Source: Centroberyx gerrardi (taxonomy: Eukaryota; Chordata; Actinopteri; Beryciformes; Berycidae). From it: a stretch of 64,000 bases of DNA. The translations under genes were made by a program, and so were the position numbers. The notes beneath the pieces are model-generated. The model searched no databases, was not told the DNA's origin, and was given only the letters and a program-made list of their open reading frames with translations. How positions within the stretch are numbered: the stretch's first letter is position 1; each line of letters opens with the position of its first letter. Shown one piece after another: positions 49,201-60,330 of this stretch. The stretch covers positions 29,928,992 through 29,992,991 of the forward strand of contig NC_135998.1 of assembly GCF_048128805.1 (NCBI RefSeq). The letters run 5' to 3'.

Positions 49201-52200
49201 GGCAGAAGTCCCCGCTTTGAGAAAGTTTTCCAAAAACAAACCTGACCATAAAACATAACACACATCTAATATTTTCAATTCATTTTTACGTGAAAATTGT
49301 CAGTAGGGAATCATATTACTTCATTTTAGTACAATCATACTGGCTGTTGCCCAGTATGATTGTACTCAGTTTAGCATGTGACATGTCAAAGCAACAGTGT
49401 GACGTTCCTGAGTGCGAGACTGTTGGCTGCCTGCCTGACACAACAAACCGCACTGAGCGTACAGGTTGGGAACAGCTGAAAACAGGGTTCCACTGATAAA
49501 GACAGGCTCCTGCCAAGTGAAATGAGACCAATGCAATGCAGAACTGGCAGTGTGACTCGACCACAACCGGTCATGGCCACTATAAGGACTCCTGACTTTG
49601 TTAGTGATGTAGTCTTAGGTGGATATGGTGATGTCACAGGCAAAGGTGGTATGTGCTTTTGTTTGATTTCCACTCATGTCTTCTCATGCATTTGTTACTC
49701 CATCTCAGGTATAGCTTCATTTTATCATTGCCATATTTACTGAAGCATTTCACAAAGATGGTAATTACTATTTAAAACGTTATTGTGAAAGATTTATTTG
49801 CTGATAGAAATAGTTGGCTTTATGAAAAACGGTGATTAATTGCTAAAAGTGTTGTAGGCATTATCTGTCAGTACCGAACATTTCAAAATGAAACCAAACC
49901 CAAGGACAAATGAAGAATAACAAAAGTTTTGCTCTCATGGGCAAAACCAGCTCCGCAAAGAAAAACAATTCCTGAGCAACCTGTTTCTTCCATAGCAGAA
50001 ACTTGGTTGTGTTGAAACTGTTCATAACTCAGAGTGTAGAACCACATGACCCAGCTGCTCTCTCTCTCTCTCTGTCCTTCTTTTCTCTCTTTCTGTCAGT
50101 GGTCATGTGCATCGTTTCATAACTGTATCACTTTATGGTGCTGCTTGTTCATTTGTGTTATTCGTTTGTAGTAAAAAGTGTGTGTGAGAGAGAGGGATAA
50201 AGATGGAGAGAGAGTTGCCTGTTTGAATTAATGAAGCATAGATGTAGTTAGTTGTCTCCTCATGGGCTTTCAGACTTGGGTGGGGTCCCATTTATGCGTT
50301 TAATTAGAGGGATTGATTATGCACAACACTAATTCCTTCCAAATGACTCATAGTTGTAATGATAAAAAACAAAATGACAGCAAAACCCAACAAGAAGGAA
50401 AATGTTATGAGAGAAACAAAAGGCAAAAATGACAAGGAAATAAAATAAAATAAATTGATACAGAACTAAAATAGAAAATATAGCCACAAGCGGCGATGTT
50501 GGGGTTCAAGCCCGTAACAGTTAACTCTGGGAAAATAGATGTTTAACAGTAAATATCAGCTTATCAAGCTAAGAATAAGCATGGGAAAACTACATCTACA
50601 TATTTACAACTTTGCAGAACTAAGCATCTGTAGGGTGGGAGATGTCTTTTCCTTGTTTAATCTGGGAGTATGTGTTTTTATCTCTGTTTTTGATTTATTG
50701 TCATTAGCATCTATTGTAATGCTCTTATATTTAAGCTTTTAAGCACTTTTTTGGACATATAACTCATTAATTCAGATTATTATTATATATTATAGAGTAC
50801 AGACTCATTGCTTATGTTTGTCTGCAGTTTCACTACATTTAGTAAAATACTGCAGCGTACCTAACGTAGGTGAAAATATCCGATACGAATCGCTGTCTAA
50901 CCCTTACCGTCTTGCTGCGCTCTTCCTCTGTGGTGTATAATCGCTTCTTTGTTGGTGTCCGAGCAGTGGTGAGTTAGCAGAGTGGTGTGTCTACTGAGTT
51001 TAGTGTGGCTATTAATCCCGTGGCTGTATGGAATGTTGTGATTTTTATATGTTCCCATACTGTGTTTCCCAACACCAACATTAATGTAGGTCAATGGCTA
51101 TAGCTCAGTAAATGTATTAATAAAGCACTTTTAACAAATGTTGAGTTTATCACATATATGCAATATTTTGCAGAGAACAAAGATCACATATACAAATGAT
51201 GAGGTAAAAACATGAATTAACAAGCGCATAATCTCAGACCTGTCTCACATTCTCCACCCTTGTTGTCTTGTTGAACTGTTTGAGTGGTTACATTTTTAGT
51301 CCCATCCCTACTTTTAAGGTAGAAGTAGGGCTTCAAATTCAACATGTGCATTTATAGGGAGCCAGTGAAGAGAGACTGACTTAACAAGATTTTTACTCAT
51401 CTGCAAAAGTCAAACAAAAGGTCATCTTAAGAAATGTTGTGAATTTAATTGTTGTATCCCGGCAAGATTCCACTTTGCATTATTTCCGTTCATCCCCTCA
51501 TCTTTCTCTCCTGTCCCCTCCCAGGTCAGCTCCCCTGGAAAGGCTTTGAACCTGTATCCATCTAATGAATACGAGGTGCTGCCCAATGGGAGCGAAGCGC
51601 ACTGGGAGGTCGTGGAGCGCATCCTCTTCATCTATGCCAAACTCAACCCCGGGATTGCCTATGTACAGGGCATGAATGAAATTGTCGGGCCAATTTACTA
51701 CACCTTTGCCACGGACCCAAACGACCAATGGAAAGGTAGGCAAGAGAAGTAGGTGCTCAGAGCTTAAAGACTGGTATGATAACTTGTATTCAGGAAACAT
51801 TGGATATAAGTTCTAAATGTTTCTAAAATGCAATTTGCACTTAAGATGCACAAACAGACAGAAACTTACCATCAACCATAAAAAAATATTTTAGGTTATA
51901 TTCAGATGTTTGAATAGTTTGACATACACTACCAGTGAAAAGTTTGGGACACCTGATTGAATATTATATATTTTTCATTCTGTTAAAGCCATTTTGATCT
52001 AAAGTCTTCTGCTTAAATGCTTGAAATGTGTTTCTTAGACAAATATAAATAGTGAAGTTGATCCTATGTATGAATTTCTTTCCAAAGCCTTTGCCTTTCC
52101 ATCAAGGCAAAGAATCTAAAATATAAGATAGTTTTGATTTGTTTAACACTTTTCTGGTCGCTGCATAATTCCATTTGTGTTATTTCATAGTTTTGATGTC

Positions 52201-53269
52201 TTTACTGTTATTCTAAAATGTGGAGTGCTTGACTGTTAATCTTTCAGAGCACGCTGAAGCAGACACGTTCTTCTGTTTCACCAACTTGATGTCGGAGAAC
52301 AGAGACAACTTCATCAAGAGCCTGGATGACTCCCAGTGCGGCATCACCTACAAGATGGAGAGCGTCTACTCCATGCTCAAAGACAAGGACATGGAGCTCT
52401 ATCTCAAGTTGGTAAGAAACCTGGAGGCTGAGGCTTGATGCCCAGATCCAGCTCACTCTTGGCTCATTTACTCCGATCAAGTTTTTAAAGCAATATTCCG
52501 GTCCCTTCAGTACATCTTAATAGTGATTTATACATATTAGGCTAATCATAGTTTTTATAGAGTTTATACTAAGTGTTCATATAATAGAAAAAATGTTTTC
52601 ACTGTTCCCATGAAAGACATGGGAACCGGACCAAGAAATGGCAGTAAACCCCGAAATCCCCATTTCAAGTGAGTTTACTGCTTTCATTTAAAACAAAAAA
52701 ACATTGCATTGATATGGCTATTTCTTTCTCTTTCTTTTTTTTTCTCTCCAAACAGCAAGAGCAGAATATCAAACCCCAGTATTTCACATTCCGCTGGCTG
52801 ACCCTGTTGCTGTCTCAGGAGTTCCTCCTGCCGGACGTCATCCGCATCTGGGACACCTTGTTTTCCGACCAGGACCGCTTCCACTTCCTCATCCTGGTCT
52901 GCTGCGCCATGCTCATGTGAGGCTTTCACCTTGTCCTCCTTTACTTTCCCGCGGTAGAGAAAGCTCCGCCTTGTCATTTCAGTCATGATTGCCGTGGGCT
53001 TCTTCTGTTCACAGACTAATCCGTGATCACTTACTGGCAGGAGACTTCACGATCAATATGAGGTTACTGCAGGTAAGGCATGCTTTCATAACATAACAAT
53101 AGAAAAAATTAGCTTTTTTTGATCAGAAAATAGCCAAGAACGCAGTCTGAAGCAGTAGAAAATGTCGCCACCATGCAGCCAGCTGTAGGAGAAAATGTCG
53201 ACCCCACACAAACCACTGCATCAACAAAAAATAAACAATATCATAAACAAACTCAAAAATCAGTGTTGA

Positions 53270-53309
<40 letters not shown>

Positions 53310-53919
53310 CGAGTGGAGGATGGACTAGTTGAGGACAAATGGTGGACAAACAGCACCGCCTGAACATGATAAACATCATTCTGTAAAGTCTTTCCAGCAA
53401 TGGGAAGTGTGGGACATGTTGTATATTATAACTTAGAATTCAACAAATGTTATTAGAACAAATGTAACATTTATTTCCAATTATCCAATGCAAATATTTA
53501 AGTATTTTACACTATGACTACTTACTCTTGACTCACCTTTGCTGACATCTTACAGGAATCCACTGCTAACATTTAGTAGCTGTCAAAATAGCATGAGGAA
53601 AATATACCCAGCTAACAATAACTTTGAAATTAAAGATTTTTTGTTCCACTTTGTTAGATGTTTAGCTGTCCATGTCTGTGCCTCTGCTTGGAATAGACAC
53701 AGTTTAATGCTAATCCAATCTAGGGTGTCCAAAAGATGACTGAATCCTTGAACATTTTCATAGAGCTGCTTGGCAATCTTAGCATAAACCTGGAATTGCT
53801 GCATGAGGTTATATTGTCTGCATGTTCATCTGATCTCTCTGCTATTCTTGTAGGACTACCCCATCTCAGATGTCCACACCATCTTGACCAAGGCCAAAGA
53901 GCTGCAGGATAACTCGTAA
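40994..53919 (+). CDS. tbc1d13: TBC1 domain family member 13, Rab GTPase-activating protein (12 coding exons)
   Basis: Joined exons: 40994-41016, 44466-44539, 44629-44669, 47014-47075, 47253-47352, 48203-48285, 48517-48676, 51525-51735, 52248-52411, 52756-52916, 53015-53072, 53854-53919. They give 400 residues, the length of human TBC1D13. The product is a TBC-domain protein that speeds GTP hydrolysis by Rab proteins; human TBC1D13 is reported to act on RAB35 and to affect GLUT4 traffic. Both catalytic fingers are present: IDKDVRR at 123-129 (IxxDxxR arginine finger) and YVQG at 227-230 (YxQG glutamine finger), so activity is expected. No membrane segment or signal peptide is seen. The gene diverges from zer1, as in human. 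Confidence 0.96.
42773..42837 (+). repeat. Near-perfect 65-nt hairpin in tbc1d13 intron 1
   Basis: Arms 42773-42803 and 42807-42837 are 31 bp each and complementary with a single mismatch, separated by CCC. Each arm contains the block GGAAAGCCATAATGAACA or its complement. The length suits a small-RNA precursor, but the tiny loop and lack of bulges are also what a relic of a palindromic transposon would show. Confidence 0.8.
43163..43224. repeat. (TG)n microsatellite
   Basis: Two TG runs separated by TTTC, ending in a GCGTGCGCGTG variant. A long valine/cysteine open frame across it is an artefact of the repeat. Confidence 0.95.
44466..44539 (+). CDS. tbc1d13: tbc1d13 coding exon 2 (residues 8-33)
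   Basis: Acceptor TTATTTCAG, donor GTAAGT. Encodes IQEFKVALSEENIDLKALRE and LCFSG, the start of the TBC region. Confidence 0.93.
44629..44669 (+). CDS. tbc1d13: tbc1d13 coding exon 3 (residues 33-46)
   Basis: This 41-bp exon encodes GIPFEGGIRALCWK, matching GIPCEGGLRCLCWK of the human protein. Acceptor CAACTCAG, donor GTAAGT. Confidence 0.95.
45231..45266. repeat. 15-bp perfect inverted repeat in tbc1d13 intron 3
   Basis: TCTTAAGACTCACAA and its exact complement are separated by six bases. No gene or element context explains it. Confidence 0.7.
45640..45789 (-). mobile_element. tRNA-derived SINE in tbc1d13 intron 3
   Basis: On the minus strand it starts GGCATCCTGGTGGCTCAGC, with an A-box-like TGGCTCAGCTGGG and a B-box-like GGGTTTGAATACG about 45 bp later. 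A GA/CT-rich tail follows. Spacing and boxes are those of a tRNA-derived SINE; the sequence resembles a common teleost family. Confidence 0.7.
46446..46667 (+). mobile_element. MITE with GATATCG-rich ends, copy in tbc1d13 intron 3
   Basis: Shares TATCGCGATATTTTGGTGGG, CAGTATCGCGATATAAA and the ATTATTATAGCCTAGAAAT block with the element at 17356-17746, in the same orientation. It is shorter, with an internal deletion and eroded ends. Confidence 0.7.
47014..47075 (+). CDS. tbc1d13: tbc1d13 coding exon 4 (residues 47-67)
   Basis: Encodes ILLNYLPLDQTLWDSFLKKQ and a split arginine codon. Acceptor CTTTTCAG, donor GTAAAT. Confidence 0.94.
47253..47352 (+). CDS. tbc1d13: tbc1d13 coding exon 5 (residues 67-100)
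   Basis: Encodes EVYSQFLKEMIIQPGIAKAN and LGLSREDVTMEDH. The acceptor is CCCAAAAG, with a C-rich tract (ACCCCCCTCTTTCCC) upstream; donor GTGAGT. Confidence 0.95.
48203..48285 (+). CDS. tbc1d13: tbc1d13 coding exon 6 (residues 101-128), arginine finger
   Basis: Encodes PLNPNPDSRWNTYFKDNEVL and LQIDKDV plus a split codon. The IxxDxxR finger spans the junction with exon 7. Acceptor CATTTTCAG, donor GTAGGA. Confidence 0.95.
48517..48676 (+). CDS. tbc1d13: tbc1d13 coding exon 7 (residues 128-181)
   Basis: Encodes RRLYPDMAFFQRPTEYPCQL, ILDPQNDYETLRRRVEQTTL and NRNRSGVTN. Acceptor GTTTCCAG, donor GTAAGT. Confidence 0.96.
48677..51524. other. tbc1d13 intron 7 (2.8 kb)
   Basis: Contains AGGAAGCTTCCT-type blocks at 48960-49060 that look repeat-derived, a hairpin (49328-49366), and CT-rich tracts near 50060-50100. 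No exon is supported; short ORFs have no family resemblance. Confidence 0.45.
49328..49366. repeat. 16-bp perfect hairpin in tbc1d13 intron 7
   Basis: AGTACAATCATACTGG (49328-49343) is perfectly complementary to 49351-49366 across a seven-base loop. No surrounding element boundaries were seen. Confidence 0.7.
51525..51735 (+). CDS. tbc1d13: tbc1d13 coding exon 8 (residues 182-252), glutamine finger
   Basis: Encodes a short variable linker VSSPGKALNLYPS, then NEYEVLPNGSEAHWEVVERI and AKLNPGIAYVQGMNEIVGPI. YVQG supplies the catalytic glutamine. Acceptor CCTCCCAG, donor GTAGGC. Confidence 0.96.
51927..52225 (-). mobile_element. Tc1-like MITE in tbc1d13 intron 8
   Basis: Its minus strand matches the zer1 intron 10 element: CACTAC-AGTGAAAAG terminus with TA outside on the left (51925-51926), and TTTAGATTCTTTGCC and AAGACATCAAAACTATGAAA blocks inside. 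The right end is eroded near 52225, about 22 nt before exon 9, so the sequence just upstream of the acceptor may be element-derived. Confidence 0.75.
52248..52411 (+). CDS. tbc1d13: tbc1d13 coding exon 9 (residues 252-306)
   Basis: Encodes EHAEADTFFCFTNLMSENRD, NFIKSLDDSQCGITYKMESV and LKDKDMELYLKL. Acceptor ATCTTTCAG, donor GTAAGA. A Tc1-like MITE ends about 22 nt before this exon. Confidence 0.96.
52756..52916 (+). CDS. tbc1d13: tbc1d13 coding exon 10 (residues 307-360)
   Basis: Encodes QEQNIKPQYFTFRWLTLLLS, QEFLLPDVIRIWDTLFSDQ and FLILVCCAML. The FRW...QEF...WD pattern is the conserved C-terminal part of TBC domains. Acceptor CCAAACAG, donor GTGAGG. Confidence 0.96.
53015..53072 (+). CDS. 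tbc1d13: tbc1d13 coding exon 11 (residues 360-379)
   Basis: Encodes LIRDHLLAGDFTINMRLLQ after a split isoleucine codon. Acceptor TGTTCACAG, donor GTAAGG. Confidence 0.95.
53272..53307. repeat. (TA)n microsatellite
   Basis: Thirty-six bases of pure TA dinucleotides in tbc1d13 intron 11. Confidence 0.95.
53854..53919 (+). CDS. tbc1d13: tbc1d13 terminal coding exon 12 (residues 380-400)
   Basis: Encodes DYPISDVHTILTKAKELQDN, serine and a TAA stop at 53917-53919, matching the human end KELQDSK. Acceptor CTTGTAG. Confidence 0.95.
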   Translation, partial: DYPISDVHTILTKAKELQDNS

Positions 53920-54043
53920 CCAGCTCACTCTTTTCCTCCTGCCTCCTCTGCTCAGATTTGGTAGGTGGGAGCTCAAAAAACATTTAATGTCAAATGTGTG
54001 TGATGGAGGGACTTGATCTATGAAGAGCTTGGACAGACTTCTT

Positions 54044-54062
54044 GGGGGGGGGGGTGGGGGGG
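54044..54062 (+). repeat. Double G-tract (G11-T-G7) in tbc1d13 3' flank
   Basis: Eleven G, one T and seven G lie 125 bp after the stop codon on the sense strand. Such a tract could fold as a G-quadruplex in the mRNA. Confidence 0.85.
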
Positions 54063-55099
54063 AGTTTCTTTGTAACCCGATGTATGATGTTTGATCAGTG
54101 GGGACTACCATGGAAACTGGTATCCTGTGCGACTATTGGGGGGGAAGGGAGGAGGAGACGCCACTTGCTTCTCGATGCATTACGGTAAAAGGCCAACTCC
54201 TTCTCTCACAGCCATCTCTCCCATGGAGACAGAGTTTCTGTGCTCACACTATCGATGTTTGCACTGAACATCTGAGGGAGAGGGAGCTACATTAATCCTA
54301 TACTACCCATCTTAATTTGCCATTAAACCGTCAAAACACGCTTGAGATCTTCAAAAATGGAGCCGAGAAGTAAACCGAAATCTTACTGCTACCAATTATT
54401 TAATCAGATTGAGCAAACGTCGAATTGGATCGAGCAATAGTGCATGTTCGTTCTTTTAGGCTTTTTTTTTAAATATTAGAATTTGAAACTTTTTTTATGT
54501 AAGGAATGTTTATGCCTTATCTGTTTTAATAATGATGTGCAACAGAGGAGACAGTATTTCTGGGTGAATTTTCTGTCTTGATGAAAACAAACATGAAGTG
54601 GAAGTACTGGCCTGTTGAATATTGTGATCATTCAATGACCTTCTATTTACTGTAAATGAAGCGGTAAAATTGCTAAGTGAATTGAGTATCCATAAGCAGC
54701 ATTATTTTTTGAACGTCTGGAAAGCCTTTTGTCCCCTGATTTAAGTCCCTAGTAAATTCATATTACCTTCACCAGAATAATTAATATTGAAAGAAAGGAA
54801 TGTCACTGGAAGTTTCACAAAGATTTTTCTCCGACCCTCGGTTAACACTGAACGCTCGTGCTCACCCTGGCCAAAGGATTCACATGTGCTTTGTTTTTAG
54901 TTGAAGGTTAATTGTTGGCTGGAATATGTGACCGATGTTACATCGATGTGATGATGTGTTGCCAGTTCCGTTCCCAAGGCGGTTCTCTGGTTCATATGTG
55001 TTCATGTAAAACAGGATGCCCCTTGCCTCTGTGATTATAAAGGAGTTGGCTGTGCTATCTAAACATGGTGAAAGTATCAAAACGCACGGTCACCAACTA

Positions 55100-55541
55100 A
55101 ATCCACTCAATCCATATTAGAAAAGCGAGCCTCTAAACGAGCCGTTTGGACTTCTGTAACTTTGTGGCGTCACAAAGGTTCGCTCATTATCATTTTTGTA
55201 AGAAATAATAGACTAACAAAGTGTTTTTTTCAAAGCGGTTGAGCGGTTGTCATTGTTTATTACCGGAGAGTTTTCCCTACCTGTAGCTGCCGGGCCGCGG
55301 TGTCTCACGTTTCACTCTTGAAACGGTTAGCCAATCAGAACAGAGGGATCATTAATATTAATGAGCCTTAAAGACACAGCGACAGAAACAGCCTGCTCTT
55401 GGTAAGGCTCAGAGAGATGCTGGAAAATATACAAATGGATTGAGAGTGTTTTTGGTACATGACACCACACACACAGCTTTGAATGGACCTCAAGACAGAA
55501 AATAAAACACTGGAAAGTGGAGAATATGGGACCTTTAAGAG
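55100..55541. repeat. Interspersed repeat ending GAATATGGGACCTTTAA
   Basis: The right terminus GAATATGGGACCTTTAA, preceded by TTAATGAGCCTTAAAGACAC and AACAGCCTGCTC blocks, is familiar from abundant teleost repeats. It encodes nothing. The left boundary is estimated. Confidence 0.5.
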
Positions 55542-56984
55542 TATGAATAAAGATATGCCTGCCACAGTAAAATGATCCCAACTGCATACAGCCGAGAGAG
55601 CGAATTCTCTCATTTACTGGCACTTGGGTGGTTCGGTAGATCTAATGGTCGCTCTTTTGATGCGTATTCCTCTGTTTACACCTTAGTCATAAGTATCATG
55701 GAGACTGACCATTACTTAGCCCCCAGCATATATTTTATCATGATTGCTAATATGCTTCTTGCATTTACTGCTGAATAGGAATGTGTTATGCAGTCACCCA
55801 GTCAAACCACTTGTGCAAAATTCTCTTTACAAGAAGTATGGAAGCTAAGATGAACACAAGAAATGGCATTAAGGGAGCACAACATTAGAGATGGAACTAA
55901 GTGTTGTTAACAGTATTAAAACAAAAGCATATGAGCGCAGTGACAGAAGAAGCTGAAGAAGTAGTGTGAATGAATGACACAAAAGTGATGCAGCTTCTAA
56001 ACTCATTCTAAACCCTGTTTCACACTGGAAGCGGGTCTGGGTTTAATTGGAAATCTGTTTTTCTTAATTTATATTTTATTGTGCACACATCACATGATCT
56101 ATGTGGCAAACCGGTCATAGCTTGAATATGTCTAGGTTATAATTTGAATGTAAATGTATATTTGTAAACTTTATCACTGCCGAAATATCTATTCACAAGC
56201 TCATAACATGTTGGCTGTGTGTTATCGCAGTGCGGAAACTGACAAGAAGTCATTTCTGCAAACTGTTCAAAGGCTGAAAATATGTTAATGATACTTTTGC
56301 TTATTTTTAATCGTTTAATGCATCCTCATATGAAGGCGTTCTGTGTGCGTACGTGATGAAATGCTACACACAGCATTTTAAAATATGATCCTTCATATGT
56401 ATGCTTCAATGGTAACAGACACTATTTTCAGGGCAATACATCTAAGTAGATTTTTTTGTAATCTGCCTGTTCTTTTTATAAACACTCCTTTAGAAACTGG
56501 ACGCGCCATTAAACGCTACATCATGAATTGCCCTGTCTGCTTTTTCTGCCATCAAGTTCCTTTTTTGAATGTGAAACGATCAAATCGGTTCTCACTTGAC
56601 CACCCAAGTCAATACACACTATTGAAATATACAGATATACAGTAGTCTTTGATATTGGTGAGAGTTGTGTGTGGAAGCTCTGTTTACTTTAAACCAATGT
56701 AATGATACAGTACTTTTAAAATGGATGATACAGTCGCTCAAAGAAGTACTGAAGAATTTCAAAATGCACTTGTAGGTTTTTTTTTTTGTCTCTTTATCTA
56801 TAAGTGAAATGCTTCTAAATTGTCCCAAGAGTAAAACCTTGCTCGACATTTCATGCCAGACTTTCCCTTGGTCTTTTAATGGTTCTCTGTCAGAATTGCT
56901 GCAGTTCTTTCTTGCCAGAATGAGTCAAGATTGGGTCTCTTCCATACATCACAAGATTAGAAGGTGCAGGGTGAACTGAGATTC

Positions 56985-57113
56985 TGAGAATAAAGTCAGA
57001 ATTCTGTGAAAAAAGTCAGAATTCTGAGTTTAAAGTCAGAATTCTGAGAAAAAAGTCACAATCTCAGAATTCTGACTTTATTCTAAGAATTCTGACTTTA
57101 CACTCAGAACTCA
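56985..57113. repeat. AAGTCAGAATTCTGAG tandem and inverted repeat
   Basis: The unit AAAGTCAGAATTCTGAG occurs several times forward and then inverted (CTCAGAATTCTGACTTTAT), so the tract can fold back on itself. A related AAAGTCAGAAATTTG tract occurs at 62040-62155. Confidence 0.75.
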
Positions 57114-58461
57114 AATAAATTTTACATATGTGGCCCTTTTTTATCAGAAAAGCAATCTTGAAAATATAAATTATCAGCTAGTCCTTATTGAACACTATCT
57201 GCAAAGCATCTGAAAAAGGCTTGATGTTCTTCTCTGACTCAGCGGAAATGAATGGATTGAGATGATGGATCAGTGATAAATATTCCAATCGTTAATTTTC
57301 AACTCAGGACTGACAGTACTTTAGGACTTTTATCATGTTATGAGATATTTGCTATTTTTCCTTTGTCTTACTGAGATGTTTGGAAGACACTTGATATTAG
57401 ATGTCTTGGCAAGAAAGGCAGAATTGCAACAAGTTTGAAAGGAAAACATGAATCTATGTATGAAATCTGAAAAGATCATTTTTTGCCCCAACGGCAGTTT
57501 AGCTGATACAAACCTGCCAACTGACACTTCTCCCATCAAAAGTTTTACTCTTATTTAAAAGGAACTTCACACAAATTTCAGGAGATTCTGTTGAGTTTGA
57601 TAGAATGGAGTACTTTGTAGTTCAGACCTAAAAAAACCCCAACAACAATCAAATAATTTAAATTAGGTTGGGGGTTGTGGTACTTTTCAGTTTACAGAGT
57701 GACTGAAATTCTATATTTCTTTAGTAAATTTAGTAAAAACAAGGTATTTAGATTTGTTTCTCTTTCCTCACCACATTAACTGCTTCATACCTGGGAGGCG
57801 AGGTGTTCCAATGTAAACTCCTTCAGTTAATGCAGAGGGAGAGTAAAAAACAACATACTGGCTTGCATGCTTTGCACTATAGATTGCTTCCCTCTGCGAT
57901 ATTTTGTTCCCTTTATAACACTCACTATTGGCCTCAACAGCAGTAGGCGAAATGCAATGGCTTGAAGTTCAGAAACTAATCAGAATGCTCTCGTTTGGGA
58001 TTTAGACCTACGCAAAGTACTCCTTTTTTCAGTGTCGACACTTATGTGAATGTACAAATACAAATAAGAGAGATAAATATACCTGATATTGGGTTCGTTA
58101 CCAAGACATTTTGAAAAAAGACTAGTGAAAACCCCTGATTACAACAAATAAGACTGGCTCTCATATGATTTCAGATGTTGAACTTGTTATTTTTTTCATA
58201 TTTATAAGCGGACAATTTAGCCCAAATGATACAACCTTGATATGTCTGTGATTTGAATTGTGCAGCCTCACTGAAATGTCCAGAATATGATTTCGAGTTT
58301 GATAGTGATGCTTTTATTCTCAGACCAAAAACATTTGAAGCTGTTTTTACCAAGTGCAAAAATGTGTTGGGATGAATACTTTTTTGAGGGACTGTTATGG
58401 ATTGATGGCATCCACATGCTTCTCTCTTTTTAATGTGTATTTATTTCTATCCTGGAACAGC

Positions 58462-58469
58462 TGTGTGTG

Positions 58470-58520
<51 letters not shown>
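58462..58520. repeat. (TG)n microsatellite
   Basis: Fifty-nine bases of TG with one CG variant. Confidence 0.95.
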
Positions 58521-58523
<3 letters not shown>

Positions 58524-60330
58524 GGGGGATATGTTCAGTATATACTGTCAGTGTATTATGTTTGGTTATTTGCATGGTTACATTTTTGTAAGCACATTTT
58601 TGTAATGTCTCTGTAGTGTTAGACTTGTATACATGTTTTTACTGTGTTTGCAAATGCGCATTAAATATAACAATGATGGCATAAATCAGATTTGTTGTGA
58701 AGTGGTGTGATTAAGCCGATATGATTGAAAAGTGTGTGATCTATATAATTTATCACATTTACCTGGGTCAGCTGATTTGAAAGACAGCTGACTCCTCACG
58801 ACACCACCAATTAATGCTTAAATAAGCAACCTGGCTGATCATAAAAAGTGGAAGAGAAGAAGAACATGATCACTTTGTAGAGAGTTTGGAAATTTCAGTG
58901 CACAGCGGCCTGCCAAGGAATTGGATGCAACAAAAAAAATCAGCTATTTTTATTTAATACAAAGGATCACAATTGACATAAAGTATATAGTCTATCACTG
59001 ATTTCTCCTTTGTTGATTTTCGCTCACTGTCAGACATTGTTTCAATGCAACTGTGCAAAATACGATTGACTAAACAAAGTAGTTTTTATTTTTTTTTACA
59101 TTTTTTTTTTACATTATATTTAACATTTTTATTTAATGTTATTTTAGACAACTGCATAGAGGGAGAAACGGGATGGGGCAACACAGCAACAACAAGCAAC
59201 ATAGGAAATGACAGTCACATCATTATTTTCCTTCCTTCACTACATAGTGTCTACTGTCTTATAAATACCCATTTCAGTGTGGCAATTGTTCCTAAAGGCT
59301 AACAATATTGTTGCTGTTGTATAGTGTTTTTCTTTTTCTTCTATAATAATAAGAGGAGGATGAAAAAGATAAAGATCAGATCAATACAATTTTCTTTAAA
59401 AGAATATGATTGGTTTTCATCCAACATGTGACTATCCATGCAAGTGCAGGCTAAATTACTAAACTACTACATTGATCACATTGATGAATTACTTGCAGTT
59501 ATCTATTGCTAATTCAGCCCAGAGAGTCATGTATTAGACTATTTCAGAAATTAATTTGATTTTCTTGAAGAAGAATATACTGAGATCTAAATTCCTCCAT
59601 ATTCCTATACGCGTACACCCAAAATAGATAAGCAACACACAAAGCACCCAGTGATAGTGATATTGTTGGATTAGTGTCTAAAACCAGGCAAAACTGGTGA
59701 GGTTTGTTTTCAGCAGTCTCAGAAGATGCTCGTTAATACTCCCAATTCATACTTCAGAGTGGCAAACATCCCATGATTGTTGTTGATGTCATACTGAAGT
59801 AGGGGTGATCTAGTACAGGTTAAATATTGGTTAATTTAATGTTTAATTTATGTTTTTATTGGTCAAATGCAGTATCTCACCATCCTATGTATGACAAAAT
59901 GAGTCCTACAAACATTACAAAAAGGAGGGCATGTCTGAAAAAGTTGTAAAAAAAAAAAAAGAGACTAAATTAATAAGTAATTGATTGATTCAGTTGATCT
60001 ATTGAGTTATATATATTTATCAAGATCTTGGAGAGCATCTTACTGCTACTACTACTACCACCGGTCGGAAGGATGATAAATTCTGTGCTGTCCCTTTAAG
60101 CTGTACCAAGCGCCAGCCAATCAGAGAGCAGATAACGGTTTGTATCGACATCAGAAGAACGGGTTCGGTGTAGTTTCCAACTGTGTGCGTGCATGTACAC
60201 TTCAGAACCTCCTTGGTACACTTGAGTTAATTACAAACGTGTTCTTGTTAGTTATGTTGGATAAGTAAGGCTCACATTCAGACTGTGTAATGCTTGCTAC
60301 CTTAAGCCAAGGAGGTTTTATATGAAGCCA

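Larger units (their letters stand above)
53920..55570 (+). other. Probable 3' UTR and downstream flank of tbc1d13
   Basis: Directly follows the stop codon. AATAAA at 55546-55551 is the first convincing poly(A) signal outside a clear repeat, though it sits at the edge of one. A further candidate, ATTAAA at 58660-58665, would give a much longer 3' UTR. The true end is not determined. Confidence 0.4.
55571..60330. other. Gene-free stretch between tbc1d13 and thnsl2
   Basis: No coding exon with splice sites and family resemblance is seen. It contains an AATTCTGA repeat (56985-57113), a TG microsatellite, T-rich runs near 59080-59115, and ATTAAA at 58660-58665 as a possible distal poly(A) signal of tbc1d13. 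A CCAAT-type GCCAATCAGAG is present near 60117. Confidence 0.45.
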
